From contig CADCXD010000007.1 of the NCBI GenBank assembly GCA_902806575.1, positions 1 to 64,000 of the forward strand: a DNA stretch of 64,000 nucleotides. The letters are read 5' to 3'. Source of the stretch: Jackrogersella multiformis (lineage: Eukaryota; Ascomycota; Sordariomycetes; Xylariales; Hypoxylaceae). The translations under genes and the position numbers were made by a program. Positions 44,549 to 55,420 of this stretch are shown in pieces. A model generated the notes under the pieces. The model had not been told where the DNA came from. It ran no database searches and worked only from the letters and a program-made list of their open reading frames with translations. Positions within the stretch are counted from its first letter, which is position 1, and each line of letters opens with the position of its first letter.

Positions 44549-47207
44549 TCCTGGTGCAGCAATCATTACGCCCCAGACGATTTCTCAGAACTGTTACCAG
44601 AAGCTAGCTCTACTACTAAAATATATTTTCAGTTAATGAGTATTTCGTTCTTGGAAGACGTTAGGATCTCGCAATGACAGTGGTCGTGGAATTCTGCAGC
44701 TATTAACGCGGAAATATAGCTGGAGAAAATGTACCCTTCTCATGAAGAACGCCTCTGGCAAGTAACACTAGTGACGGGTATCTTGTGAAATTTGGCGAGC
44801 CCATCGGATCGCGCATACGTGTGAAATGACAACTACTCTGATATCTAATGACGGACAGTAGCATCATTGGCATTCAACCCCAAAGGTGACTCCTTGTGAC
44901 TTTCGTTGTGATGTTTAGATAAAAACTCTGGAGGTGACTCGTATAACCTACCTAGGTAGTGACTGGTGTAGTGCTGCAACACCCTCCTCAAAAATAAATA
45001 CTAGGTTTTTACTGAGTAAATTCGGAATCCTGGATATCCTTAGATAAGGCTCTTCCGCTTAGTTTATGGGTATGTGTGATACCTTTTCTAATGGGATAAT
45101 GAACAGGTTTGAAATTAATCATGAAATACATGAATCTTTTTCGAAATTGACATTTCGAGAGGTACTTCTCTGAAGCCTGATGACTAAGATTAGGGGAGGG
45201 CTATTACGACTACCTAGGTATTATATTACGTGACGCGTAATATCTCCCTTGTTTTTTTGCGCCTGTGGATATTAAGCCCATCAAATCGTGCGCCTTGCTT
45301 GGGGTCAATTTCTTCAGTAGCTAACTTCTGTCAAACTTTTGTCCCTTATTCTAGAAATTTTAATATTAATGTACGTACATTTTTTTTCGCTCTTCATTTT
45401 ATTCCATTAATAGCCTGAAAGTAAAGTGTTCATGCTATTTTGGCTGTTATATGTAGAGAAATTTCGCCAGCTACTTAGGTACCTTGGCTGCTTGGTTATA
45501 TTTATGAAGTTTGGGGGGCTTTCGAGGGCTAGAAATAGAAGTAAGCAAACTTAACTGCTTAAATGGCTGGTTGCACGATCTGCAAGTTACGAACGAGGCT
45601 GTGAGGCTTTTAGCGGTAACGATCATTGATATATTGCACTCAGTGAGAGGTTACAAGGCAGCTGCAAGGTTGTCGAAATGTTGTGTAGAATGATGATCGC
45701 TGCGGCGCTCGTTACCCCTGTTTTGACACCATAGGTACCTAGGTACCTAGGCTGCTAAGTAGCTAGGTTAGGTACCTCTTTAGCTGTTAGTCTCAGTTTC
45801 AGGGATGGTTGGGGTTTGAACTCGTTTCTCCTCGGTATCCGTCCCTTTCGTCCTCTCCCTGCTCCCTTCTCCAGGGCTGTATGTGTACCTAGCAGCCTAG
45901 TGCAGGTATGCAGTACCTACCTAGGTAGGTATGTTAGAAATGTTGCTGGAGAAGTGGCCGCGAATGTTTCACTATTTTCCGCCTTCTATGATTTCTATTC
46001 TATGTATGATTTCCATTGGCATCATAAAATCCCGGTACGGTAGCTTTGTCGATCTAATCTTTATTTTATTCACGTACCTAGGTACACTAGGCATGTACAA
46101 TTAACTTCGTTGTTGCCAAGTTTGCTAAGCTTTTTTTGGTAGCGCGTTTTCTCCCGATTGATTGGACCAAGGTACGTAGGTACGGCAAAAGGTGACGGAT
46201 GTGTCGGAATCGCCAAGCCAATCGAATCTACGTACCTAGTACTAGAGCCCAACGTCACCTGTGCGACATCTTGAAGTGGGGGCATTCTAAACATACCCCA
46301 TGCTAACCTATTTTGAGCCCCTCACCTTCATTTTACCTGCCTCGCATGCGCATGCGTTCGCATAGCCACCTCTACCACATAAGCTTCCTTCTGATACGGG
46401 AAATTGAAGTACATTATCTACATTGTACAGTTCATTGTACAGTTGACAGCTATGATACCTAGTAAGCGCGATTCGATCACGCCCCAGAATTTTAGACTCC
46501 GTGTTGGAGAGCCGCTGCTTCGTATTTTGGTCTGTCTGACCTATCAGAATTTATCTTTAACTGCCCCTTCTGTGCTCTGATAGTTACCTAGGTACTAGGT
46601 AGTATTACTAGGTACATACCCAGGTAGGTAGTACGTAAGGTACCAGGTAGATACCTAGTTGTTAATCCTGCAGTCCTGGAACGATTTCCTGTTCCTAGTC
46701 TTACACCTATTATTTTTCTCACACGCCAACGTAAAAGAGAGGTACCTAGGTAAAGGACTAAAGCGGTTTTATTCTCCAAATTTGAAACCAAATCATTGGT
46801 GCGAGACGAAGGATCTTGAATTTGGTCTGTTAACAGTCCACACCTCATTCTTTTTGTCCGTCTACTTGAGTGTCTACCTAACCTAGGTAGCTTGCGTGTT
46901 CGCTAGGTACTACTTTTTCACCCTTTCTATTTTTCCCGTCCCAAACCAGAATCCTTTTTTATTTTATTTTACATCCATTTCATTGTTCCATCTTCTGTCT
47001 GTATCAACACTAACTCATCCATCATCGACTCCTCACACACTCATTATTATCACCGACGCCTTCGTTATTTCTGATTTCGGTGATTACAAATATTGCGAGA
47101 CGATTCCGGATTTCTTTTACGCGAATTGTTTTTCTAGGAAATCTATCGCTTAGGATTTTAACGTATCAACCTAGACATCGACATTGACATCAACATCGAC
47201 CGTCACA
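44549..47207. other. Gene-poor interval with many palindromes
   Basis: No supported gene in 2.6 kb. TACCTAGGTA-type palindromes cluster at 45733-45752, 45914-45930, 46074-46085, 46587-46655, 46741-46752 and 46875-46890. The last 300 bases are TC-rich with TCATCA/CATCGACATT text, a typical leader for a highly expressed wall gene. Confidence 0.5.
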
Positions 47208-48982
47208 ATGTGGACCTCTTCGGCTTTGCCGTCTTTCGCCTTGGGACTAGCTGCTCTGTCCGGCACGCTCGCTCAAAGTTACACCACGATCCCGGAAATC
47301 AAAGCTTATGGCCAGCACTTTTTCTACTCCAACAATGGTTCTCAGTTGTAAGTTTATACTCACTCTTAAGTTTATACTCCTAAGTTCAACATTGGCATTG
47401 AATCGTCCCGTCCCGCCCATCCCACATTGTCTTGGCAACTCCGAGCGCTAACTTTCTTCTTTTTTTGCTTTCCGCTATCAGCTTCTTGAAGGGTGTCGCA
47501 TACCAAGAGAACTATAACCCTAACGGCACTGCTAACTCCAACACTCAATACACTGACCCGTTGGCCGATGCTTCAAAATGTTCGCGCGACATTCCCTTCA
47601 TGAAGCAGATCTTCACCAACGTCATTCGAGTCTACGCCATCGACCCCACCCAGAACCATGACGATTGTATGGAGCAGCTGGCCTCTAACGATATCTACGT
47701 TATCGCCGATCTTGGCGAGCCGGGTACTTCAATTGACAGCAACGACCCCGAGTGGAATGTCGGTCTCTATACCCGCTACACTGCCGTTGTTGATTCTTTG
47801 AGCAAGTACAAGAACGTCATTGGCTTCTTTGCTGGCAATGAAGTCGTGAGCGCCCAGAACCAGACTGCTGCCGCCGCTTTCGTCAAGGCCGCCGTCCGTG
47901 ACACTAAGGCATACATCAAGAGCATGAACTACCGTGAGACCATGGGTGTAGGCTACGCCACCGCTGATGTTCCCAGCAGAGATGAGTTAGCCCACTACTT
48001 CGCTTGCGAACCCGAGGATGGTTCCTCCACGTCCATTGATTTCTGGGGTTACAACGTCTATTCGTGGTGCGGCGACAGCAACTACGAAACCTCGTCGTAC
48101 GGCGAACGTGTCGATTTCTTCCAGGACTACCCCGTCCCTGTCTTCTTCGCCGAGTATGGTTGCATTGAAGGTGTCACTGGTGGCCCTACCCACAGGCCCT
48201 TCACTGAGGTTGCTGTTCTCTATGGTAACATGACCTCTGTTTTCTCCGGCGGTATCGTCTACGAATGGTTTTACTCGGACAACCACTACGGTCTGGTTGA
48301 GATTAACGACAACAGCGTCTCTCCCTACCCTGACTTTACCTCCCTTTCATCGCAGCTAGCCAAAGTCACTCCGTCCCTCACACAGTCGAGCAACTACAAG
48401 CCCTCCAACACCGCTCCGGCCTGCCCCAGCGTTGGTGGTACTACCTGGGCTGCCGTGGCCTCACCTCTGCCTCCGGCTGTAAACCCTCAACTCTGCAATT
48501 GCGAGGTTGCTGCCTTGGAGTGCAATGTCGATTCCGATGATGCTGAGTCATACGGAAGCGTTTTCAACTACATCTGTGGTGCAGGCGACAATTTCTGCGA
48601 TGGAATTGCCCACAATGCTACGACTGGTACATACGGCGCCATCAGTGGATGTTCTCCGAAGCAGCAGCTTGCTTGGGTTGCTAACCAGTACTACGTGGGT
48701 AACAGCAAGTCGGCGAGTGCCTGCGACTTCAGCGGGCTAGCCAAGACCAAGGCCGCGACAACCTCTGCGGGCTGCGAGGCTTTGATCTCGGCAGCCGGCA
48801 CCAATGGCCAGGGAAGTGTGGTCAGCCCAACCGGACAGCAGGGTACGGCCGCCAGCAGCTCATCCAAGGGTGCTGCTGCGGGTACCTTGGCGTCGCCCGC
48901 CTTCTTCAACCACGGCAAGGCCTTCTTTGCCGCCTATGTAATTACTGCACTTGTTTCTGGTGTAGGTATGTTTGTCCTATAG
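47208..48982 (+). CDS. GPI-anchored 1,3-beta-glucanosyltransferase (GH72 with CBM43)
   Basis: Gas/Gel enzymes cut and re-join beta-1,3-glucan chains in the cell wall. Two exons, 47208-47347 and 47482-48982, give 546 residues. A signal peptide covers about 1-22 (MWTSSALPSFALGLAALSG). The GH72 domain shows FFLKGVAYQE across the intron and IRVYAIDPTQNHDDC. The acid/base Glu is in FFAGNEVVS (about 167) and the nucleophile in VFFAEYGC (about 271). A Cys-rich CBM43/X8 domain follows at about 365-455 (CNCEVAALECNV, YICGAGDNFCDGI). The tail is Ser/Ala-rich and ends in a hydrophobic GPI signal (FFAAYVITALVSGVGMFVL). The X8 domain places it in the Gas1/Gel4 class. The intron holds a T-rich tract before TATCAG. 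Confidence 0.95.
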
Positions 48983-50097
48983 GGAAGGCTAAGCCGGTGG
49001 AAATATTAGCAAATACCTAGGTTTCTGTATCTAGGTAGGAAAGGGGATGGTAATGAGTTTGTATGTGCATTAGAATGTGCGTTTCTTTAACACACGGCAT
49101 GGAATATGAGGAGGCAGATTTGTCTACTTGGAGTCAAGAGCTGGCGTGACCCTTTGAGATTATTCCTTTTCTTTCGCAGGCGAGGACGTATGTATTTTGA
49201 TGGTGTCCCTATCAGCACGTCTTGATACTGGTTCAGGAAATAGCACGATGGAGTAATGCAAACCCGAAAACATCCATTTATTTTCCAATGACTCCTCGAG
49301 ATTCGAGAACCATATGCAGGTACATTTACCGCCAAGAATGCCAAGCTTTATCTACCTAGGTACTTACCAGCCGCGAGTACCTTAGGTAGGTAAAGTGGGT
49401 AGTATCGCAGGGAACTATAAGTTTTTTAGTGGTTGTACGGATCTATAAGCGCTACCATTGATATCTCGCTGGTAGCCCCCCTGGAGCTCAATTGTAGTGG
49501 GGTAGCAGGCCCTGCTATCTCAGGTAGGTACACGACGTAATTGGAAATAATATTTTTCCCCTTAACATAACACAACCTTGGAACTCGGAGTATGCCGTTA
49601 TCTTTCACAACCCTTGATAGATTGTCTTCACTATAGACCATGATAGGAAGAGTTTATGAAGTCGGGGGTAATGATGCCTTGAGGTCGCAGCCAAGGCCGA
49701 GGCAGGGGAGAGAACCAGACGTTGGATGAACACAGCCAGTATTAAACAAGCCGAGAAAAGCTCCCAGGAGCAACAGCGTATACAATTAGGCTTGGAAATC
49801 TTTTAATAAAGACGACATTCGACCCACTAATATGGAATCTTGTATTCATGCTAGAATTTGGTGGTGAGGGGCAGCAGGGCTCGCTTCAACTACTCCTGGC
49901 CCCTAAAGAAGCCAAAGAAACTCCTATTTGTAGAGACTAGGAGAAGGAGAACAAGGGAGGACAGTTGGTGGATTTCGAGGAACTTGTAAATGTCACTCCC
50001 ATTAACGATACACTACAGACATGTTAAGGTTAATTCTTGAATAGGTATATACCTACAGAAGACTCGTCTACAACACGGAATATAGCTTCCCCCCGAA
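48983..50097. other. Convergent intergenic region, no gene seen
   Basis: Both flanking genes end here. CTACCTAGGTAC occurs near 49351. No supported gene. Confidence 0.5.
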
Positions 50098-51673
50098 CTA
50101 ATAGTTTATATCGACACCTTTGTCAGTGCAGATGTGCTTCGGGCTCTTGAAGTTGTCCATATTCGCCGCACTGATGAACCGCTTCGTCTTGTCCCAGTCA
50201 TTGCTACATATAGGACCACACCAGACCGGTCTTGCATTGTTGTCATACTCTTCCAAGATGTACTGCTTGTCCAGCCAGTCCTGGCCAACGGCACCGCTTA
50301 CATCGCATACGGGGATCGTGAAGGTGCCTTCCCACGATGGACCCTGAGACCCGGGGTTCCTCCACCCGCCTTGCAGGGCTTCGTGTACGCGCTCTGCGGC
50401 CTTGTTCGCGTCGTAATTGTACTCGGCCACATTGTAAGAGTCGAGGGACGAGTTGATCACATCGGCGACGGTGACTCCTGCGAAGTCGCCCTGGCCCAGC
50501 TTATCAGCGCCCGGGGGCATCGTGACATATCCCCACTGCTTGTTCGACAGGAAGTCGCCGTTGCCCTCGTGCCAGTAGTAAAGATACCAAGCCCTGCCGT
50601 CGCGGCAGATGCTGTAATCCTGAGGCCCGGATCCGATGCCCTGGCCGTCGCCGCAGTTGCCCCCGCCGAGGATGAAGATCTTCTGCTGGCGCCAGAGCTC
50701 GTTGACGGCGTTGCCTAGCAGGAACTTGTTCATGGCGTCGATGACGGCGTTCTTGTCGACGCCGCCGAAGTCCACGAACGCCCCGCCCGACAGGTACGTC
50801 TTGATGTCGCCCGTGTTGTCGAAGTTCTTGCCGGCCATGAGCTCGTTGTTGGCCGACGTGAAGCTCTTCATCGACTCGACCACCACCTTTGCAAGGACGG
50901 CGCCTAGGTCTGCATCTTTTTGGAACGTGTCGTCCTTCCTATATCACCTGTCAGTGCTGAACTGGGTCTTGCGCCAGGGAGGACTCGGGAACTTACGCTG
51001 CCGCGAGCTGGATCGACCCGGCAGCCGCAGCGCCGCCAGCGACGGTCGACATGGCGCCTCCGATCGCACCCACCAGCGCCATCCCCTCGCCCAGGCCCGC
51101 AAACGAAGCGCCGATGCCGATGACGGTGGTAACGACGTTGAGGACCTCCCTGAGCGTCGAGATGGTCTTGTCGTTGTTCTTAGGCTTGTAGAAAGTCTCG
51201 GACCAGGACTCCTTGCTGAGGGCCGCGGCGATGGCGCTGACCTCGAACGACTGCGACAGCCCCGAGAAGTAGCTGTGCAGCCTGTTCACGGACTCCAGCA
51301 CATAGTACGCGGGCCGGATGTCGCCGCCGCGGCTGTTGATCACGCGGTTGTCGCACAGCTCCAGATCGCAGGAGCTGGACGACCCGTCGTCGCGGCACGA
51401 CCAGTCCGGGTTGCCGATGGCCCACTGCCCGAACGCGCCGGCGAACCCGTTCGAGTTGCTCGAGATGTCGCTGCCGTGGCTGCCGATCCAGTTGCTAAGC
51501 CATTGGTCCGTGTTGTGGCTCTGCCAGTCGCTGGCCTTCTGCCCGTAGAACTGCGAGACGGTCCCGCAGCGGCGATATGGGGTGCCGAAACTATTCGGAG
51601 AGGTGAGCTCGTAGGCCGGGAGGGCCGTTATGGCTTGCGAGAAAAGGAGAAAAGTGAGAAGTGACGCCGCCAT
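50098..51673 (-). CDS. Secreted protein with DUF7872-like C-terminal domain
   Basis: Two exons, 50997-51673 and 50098-50938, joined through GTAAGT...ATATAG, give 505 residues. The signal peptide is MAASLLTFLLFSQAITALPA. The mature N-terminal part has several Cys residues (RRCGTVSQFYG, WSCRDDGSSSSCDLELCD). A Gly/Ala-rich amphipathic segment lies at about 180-225 (TVIGIGASFAGLGEGMAL, VGAIGGAMSTVAGGAAAAG). The C-terminal domain reads NKFLLGNAVNELWRQQKIF, GGGNCGDGQGIGSGPQDYSI and CRDGRAWYLYYWHEG, ending HICTDKGVDINY. I associate this with the fungal DUF7872 family, whose function is unknown. The glycine-rich stretch could be mistaken for a membrane anchor. The gene is GC-rich. Confidence 0.75.
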
Positions 51674-52729
51674 TTTGCTATTGGGGACTTGAACTATATG
51701 GAGATGATCTATAATGATTCACGGAGGTTGAAGAATCAACGCCCCTTATTATACATATCTCGACAGCCGATCTGAAGCCCATCTTGATGTGCGTTCATAT
51801 GGTAGTGATGGTTTCTTGTTTCGGCGTTTCAGCTATACACGGCGGTGGCGCCAGCATGTTCGCATCTTCATCTCTATAAATTGTACTTTTTGGTGATGGG
51901 ATCGACTTATCCATAAGGCTCGGTCTAGCTAGCCTGCCATTTACAGTAGTATAGCACGTTCTGAATAGAGATCGACTTAATTGTGCGGCTGATCGCTATT
52001 CCAAAGAGAGAAGGAGAGCAGAGCAGAGCTTTAAATAACTGACATAGCCGCAATCCTTCGCCTAGCTTCATTTATATACCTATGCAAAACCCAGACCTTT
52101 CTCTGTTACCAAAATAGAACAGGGGTAAATGCAACTTCACTTGCAATACTAAATTAATTGTGTTGGCGCTGCTTTCATTTAGATCGGAGATCTTGCTTGG
52201 GGTCGAGGTTATTTTTGAGCCTCAGCATGTTACTATATATGATGTGACTTTGGCGGCATCCCCGGGAGGCAATTGAAGGGTAAGCGTACACTAGATCGCA
52301 TTCCTCCTAAAAGTAGGGTCTTCGTTAAAGAATATCTATAACGTGCAAGTTTGTTAAGATCTTAAACAGAGGTATAAAACAAGTTGTTTCGTAGAGAGCG
52401 GGTTATATCACATGAAGCCGCCAAAACTATTATTTACATGCCTACCTCTACCTCCTAAAGTAGGTACCCCTTTTATATGTATATATAAGGATATGAATAT
52501 ATGAGTATATGGATATATGAATATATGAAGATATTGGCGGGGTAGGGGGGTTTATAACTTTAACCCGAACCCTTTATTCTCTATTCTTTATCTTATCAGC
52601 CATCCTTACATCACCTTTCCTCATCCCTTATCAATCCAATTCCCGACCAACAAGAAACAACCCCCAATCGAGGAATCACCATTTAACCACCGACCCAGCT
52701 TAAATCCCAACCGACCGACCGCCTCCGAG
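51674..52729. other. Divergent intergenic region
   Basis: About 1 kb between the secreted-protein gene and the splicing-factor gene. It contains AT-rich text and an imperfect ATATGAAT/ATATGGAT repeat at about 52472-52531. No supported gene. Confidence 0.5.
52472..52531. repeat. Imperfect ATATATGAAT-type tandem repeat
   Basis: Units of about ten bases (ATATGAATAT, ATGAGTATAT, GGATATATGA, ATATATGAAG) follow one another for about 60 bases, 200 bases upstream of the next start codon. Confidence 0.7.
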
Positions 52730-53866
52730 ATGCAGGGCTTCAACATGGGGCGATACGTACCGCCAGACGTCGAAGGCACCACTTCGGGCAACGCGCTGCA
52801 CAAGAAGCGGCCGCCGGGGTTCTCTCGCGACGGCACGCAGACGGTGCGGTTCGAGATGCCCTTCGCCGTGTGGTGCGCCCACTGCGCGAAGCCCACCCTC
52901 ATCGCCCAGGGCGTGCGCTTCAACGCCGCGAAGACCAAGGTCGGGTCCTACCACAGCACCCCCGTGTTCGCCTTCCGCATGCGCCACGTCGTATGCGGCG
53001 GCGCCATCGAGATCCGCACCGACCCCCAGAACACCGCGTACGTCGTGGCCGAGGGCGGCAGGAAGCGCGACACCGGCGTCGACGCCGAGCCCGGGTTCGG
53101 GTCCGGGTCCGAGCCCATCCTGACCGACAAGGAGCGCGACGCCCTCCGGACCAGCGCCTTCGCGAAGCTCGAGAGGACCATCGCCGACCGTAAGATCCTG
53201 GAGGACGCGAAGCAGCGCATCGGCGAGCTGGAGGACGAGAGCGCGCGGAAGTGGGACGACCCGTACGAGCGCAACCGCCGCCTGAGGGCCGCCTTCCGGG
53301 TCGGCCGCAAGGAGCGCGAGCGCGATGCCGCGAAGGCCGAGGACCTGCGCGACCGCATGAGCTTGAGCATCGAGCTGGTGGCCGCGACCGCCGACGACGC
53401 GCGGCGGGCCGCGCTCGTGGATTTCGGGCCCTCGTCGGCCGTCGAGGACGGCGAGATGGGCCGCAGGGCGCTGGCGAAACCCTTGTTTCCCGCCGGCGCG
53501 AGCGGTAAAAGTGCTAGCGCGGATGCCAAGGACGAGGCGAGGAAGACGAAGACGAAGACGAAAGGCAAGAGGCTGAAGTCCGAAGTCGCCGCCGCACATA
53601 TGCGGGATAACCTGGTATCGGAGATCGTGGGCAACACAAGGATAGCCCAGGACCCATTCCTGTCGCTGGATCGCAGCAACGGAGAAGCTACTAAAGGCCC
53701 GCCTAGGATTCTTGGGATCAAGAGGAAGAGGTCGAAGCTGGACTCAGACCTAGAGTCCGAAGAGCATAACAAACCTGACTTAGAAACCAGAGGCGTTGCC
53801 GGTGAAGAAAAAGAAGGGAAATGCATAGCATCGACAACGGCGTTGGTCGAGTACGACTCGGAGTGA
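52730..53866 (+). CDS. saf4: CWC16-family splicing factor (Saf4/CCDC130)
   Basis: CWC16 proteins join the spliceosome around the catalytic steps. This is an intronless gene of 378 residues. The start MQGFNMGRYVPPDVEGTTSG is typical of the CCDC130/Saf4 branch, not of Yju2. The zinc region is VRFEMPFAVWCAHCAKPTLI and FRMRHVVCGGAIEIRTDP; a His stands where human CCDC130 has the first Cys of the second pair. Next comes NTAYVVAEGGRKRDTG, then a long helical segment (AKQRIGELEDESARKWDDPY, ERNRRLRAAFRVGRKERER). Basic motifs KTKTKTKGKRLKSE and KRKRSKLDSD look like nuclear signals. The gene is GC-rich at the start and drops toward average at the end. Confidence 0.9.
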   Translation: MQGFNMGRYVPPDVEGTTSGNALHKKRPPGFSRDGTQTVRFEMPFAVWCAHCAKPTLIAQGVRFNAAKTKVGSYHSTPVFAFRMRHVVCGGAIEIRTDPQNTAYVVAEGGRKRDTGVDAEPGFGSGSEPILTDKERDALRTSAFAKLERTIADRKILEDAKQRIGELEDESARKWDDPYERNRRLRAAFRVGRKERERDAAKAEDLRDRMSLSIELVAATADDARRAALVDFGPSSAVEDGEMGRRALAKPLFPAGASGKSASADAKDEARKTKTKTKGKRLKSEVAAAHMRDNLVSEIVGNTRIAQDPFLSLDRSNGEATKGPPRILGIKRKRSKLDSDLESEEHNKPDLETRGVAGEEKEGKCIASTTALVEYDSE

Positions 53867-54377
53867 GGCACCACTGCATTAGATACGGCGTTTGTGGGGT
53901 TTTGTTTTGGTCATTCATAAGATACCCAGGTTACGGCATAATTAATGGCATAATGGAGCTATAGACACGTGTATGGATAGGGGTCAGGGGTAAGACTCGT
54001 AGCACAATATTAGCTGTATTAATTTAAACTTATTGTCATTGATACGCTTCTATGGAGGATCATGAGGGCAACCGAGAGGGTGCTTGCTTCCAGCGATTCG
54101 GCTCGTGGTTCTCCATGTAGAGATGGATAGAAAAAGAAAAAAAAAAAAAGGAAGAAAAAAACATCGCAAGTGCAAAAAGCCAATGCTAGCTGTTTGAGAA
54201 AGGTCGAAATTCCAGTACCCGGCTCGATTCTTATGCAAATTCCACGCGAGGACACCAAATACCATCCGAGACCACCAGAAGAAAACCGTATTACTCCATA
54301 ATCCAGAGAACGCAGTGCTTGTAATTGTTGAATGGAGATGCGCATGAGACACAAGTAGTCTTGTGTAGGGTAGCTAT
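53867..54377. other. Convergent 3' region with A-rich tract
   Basis: Two genes end here. An A/G-rich tract (AAAAAGAAAAAAAAAAAAAG-like) lies at about 54130-54162. No supported gene. Confidence 0.5.
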
Positions 54378-55420
54378 CTATACGTCATCCATCTGGCCGG
54401 CGGGTTCGTCCTCCTCGTCCCCGAAGCTTGCAACCGAAGACATATCGTCGTCGTCTTCGCTTTCGGCTCCGGATTCGTCCGCAGCGTCCTTGCTGGCATA
54501 CTTCTGGACGTATTCTGGCCTCTGATTTAGCCAACTCTTCCTCTCAATTCGATATACTAGGGGAAAGACATACCCTTTACCTTGGCGTCGTAACTCTTAG
54601 GCTCGCGCATCAGGAGTGCGGCCGCTTCGCCGTTCAGGGGGTCGGCGGGGTTAGGATAGCGTAGGAGTTGTGGGAGGAAGACTTCGAAGATGTTAATCAT
54701 ATCGAACATGGGCGACCACGTCTGGTTGATGACGTCTAAGCAGACTGAACCGGACCTATTGTATAATTTTGCCATATTTAGTCATATTCTAACCTCGCAC
54801 CCAGCCACATACTATATGTGGTAGTGATATGATCGAGTCTCAGGCAACTTACAGCTCGTCAATGTTCGGATGGAATATACGGTTGACGAAGCCGATGCTG
54901 GGCGACTTGTAAGGGTATTGATCGGGGAGCTCGACGTGAACCTTCCAGACGCCGTTCTCGAAGGGTGCTAGACTTCGGGGTTAGAGACCGTTATAAACCA
55001 AATTTCGCCTTGTTTATACTAACTCTCAGTGGGACCCTTGAATCGTACGTAGAACTCTTGCCTGGGAACGTGTGAGGACTCGGAGAACAAAGCGCATGAC
55101 AAACTACCAAGGCTTACACTACGACAACTTGGTTAGTATGGTGATCAATAGCTAGGGAATAGAGGGCAAGTTACTGCTGTCATTAACTAGATTCACCTCA
55201 TAGTCGGACATGAGCCTAAGACAATTAGTTGAGATATCGGGGTTAGTCATTCAAGGCCATCATACATCCTACAAAGTGGTTAGTGGGACAACTAGATGAT
55301 ATGACGAATCGCAGCATACTTCATGACCTTGTTCGAAGCTCTTATTAGTGATCTGACTCACACAGTTATACATCAAGATAGACTTACATCTGTCTCGATT
55401 CTTCTGCGTGGGCTGCTCAT
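54378..55420 (-). CDS. UBC8: Ubiquitin-conjugating enzyme E2, UBC8/UBE2H type
   Basis: Ubc8 is the E2 of the GID ligase that removes gluconeogenic enzymes in yeast. Eight exons restore 184 residues: 55388-55420, 55320-55327, 55175-55215, 55118, 55024-55061, 54853-54967, 54574-54755 and 54378-54514. The start is MSSPRRRIETDVMKLMSDYE. The core reads NDSMQEFYVRFKGPTETPF, LPDQYPYKSPSIGFVNRIFH and SGSVCLDVINQTWSPMFD, with the active Cys at about 84. The tail is acidic (ESEDDDDMSSVASFGDEEDE), as in UBE2H. Human UBE2H has 183 residues. The 8-nt exon gives VMK. The single T at 55118 lies between TACTAACC...GTCGTAG and GTAAGCC, and is required for the Met of NDSMQEF and for frame. Seven GT-AG introns; all joins keep frame. 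Confidence 0.9.

Noticed and set aside
47432..47481. Upstream extension of the glucanosyltransferase frame through the intron
   Set aside because: It would begin at a TTG and lose the signal peptide. Splicing 47347 to 47482 gives the proper start at 47208.
52948..53874. Antisense frames of about 300 residues over the Saf4 gene
   Set aside because: They arise from GC-rich third positions of the real gene. The plus-strand frame carries the CWC16 motifs.
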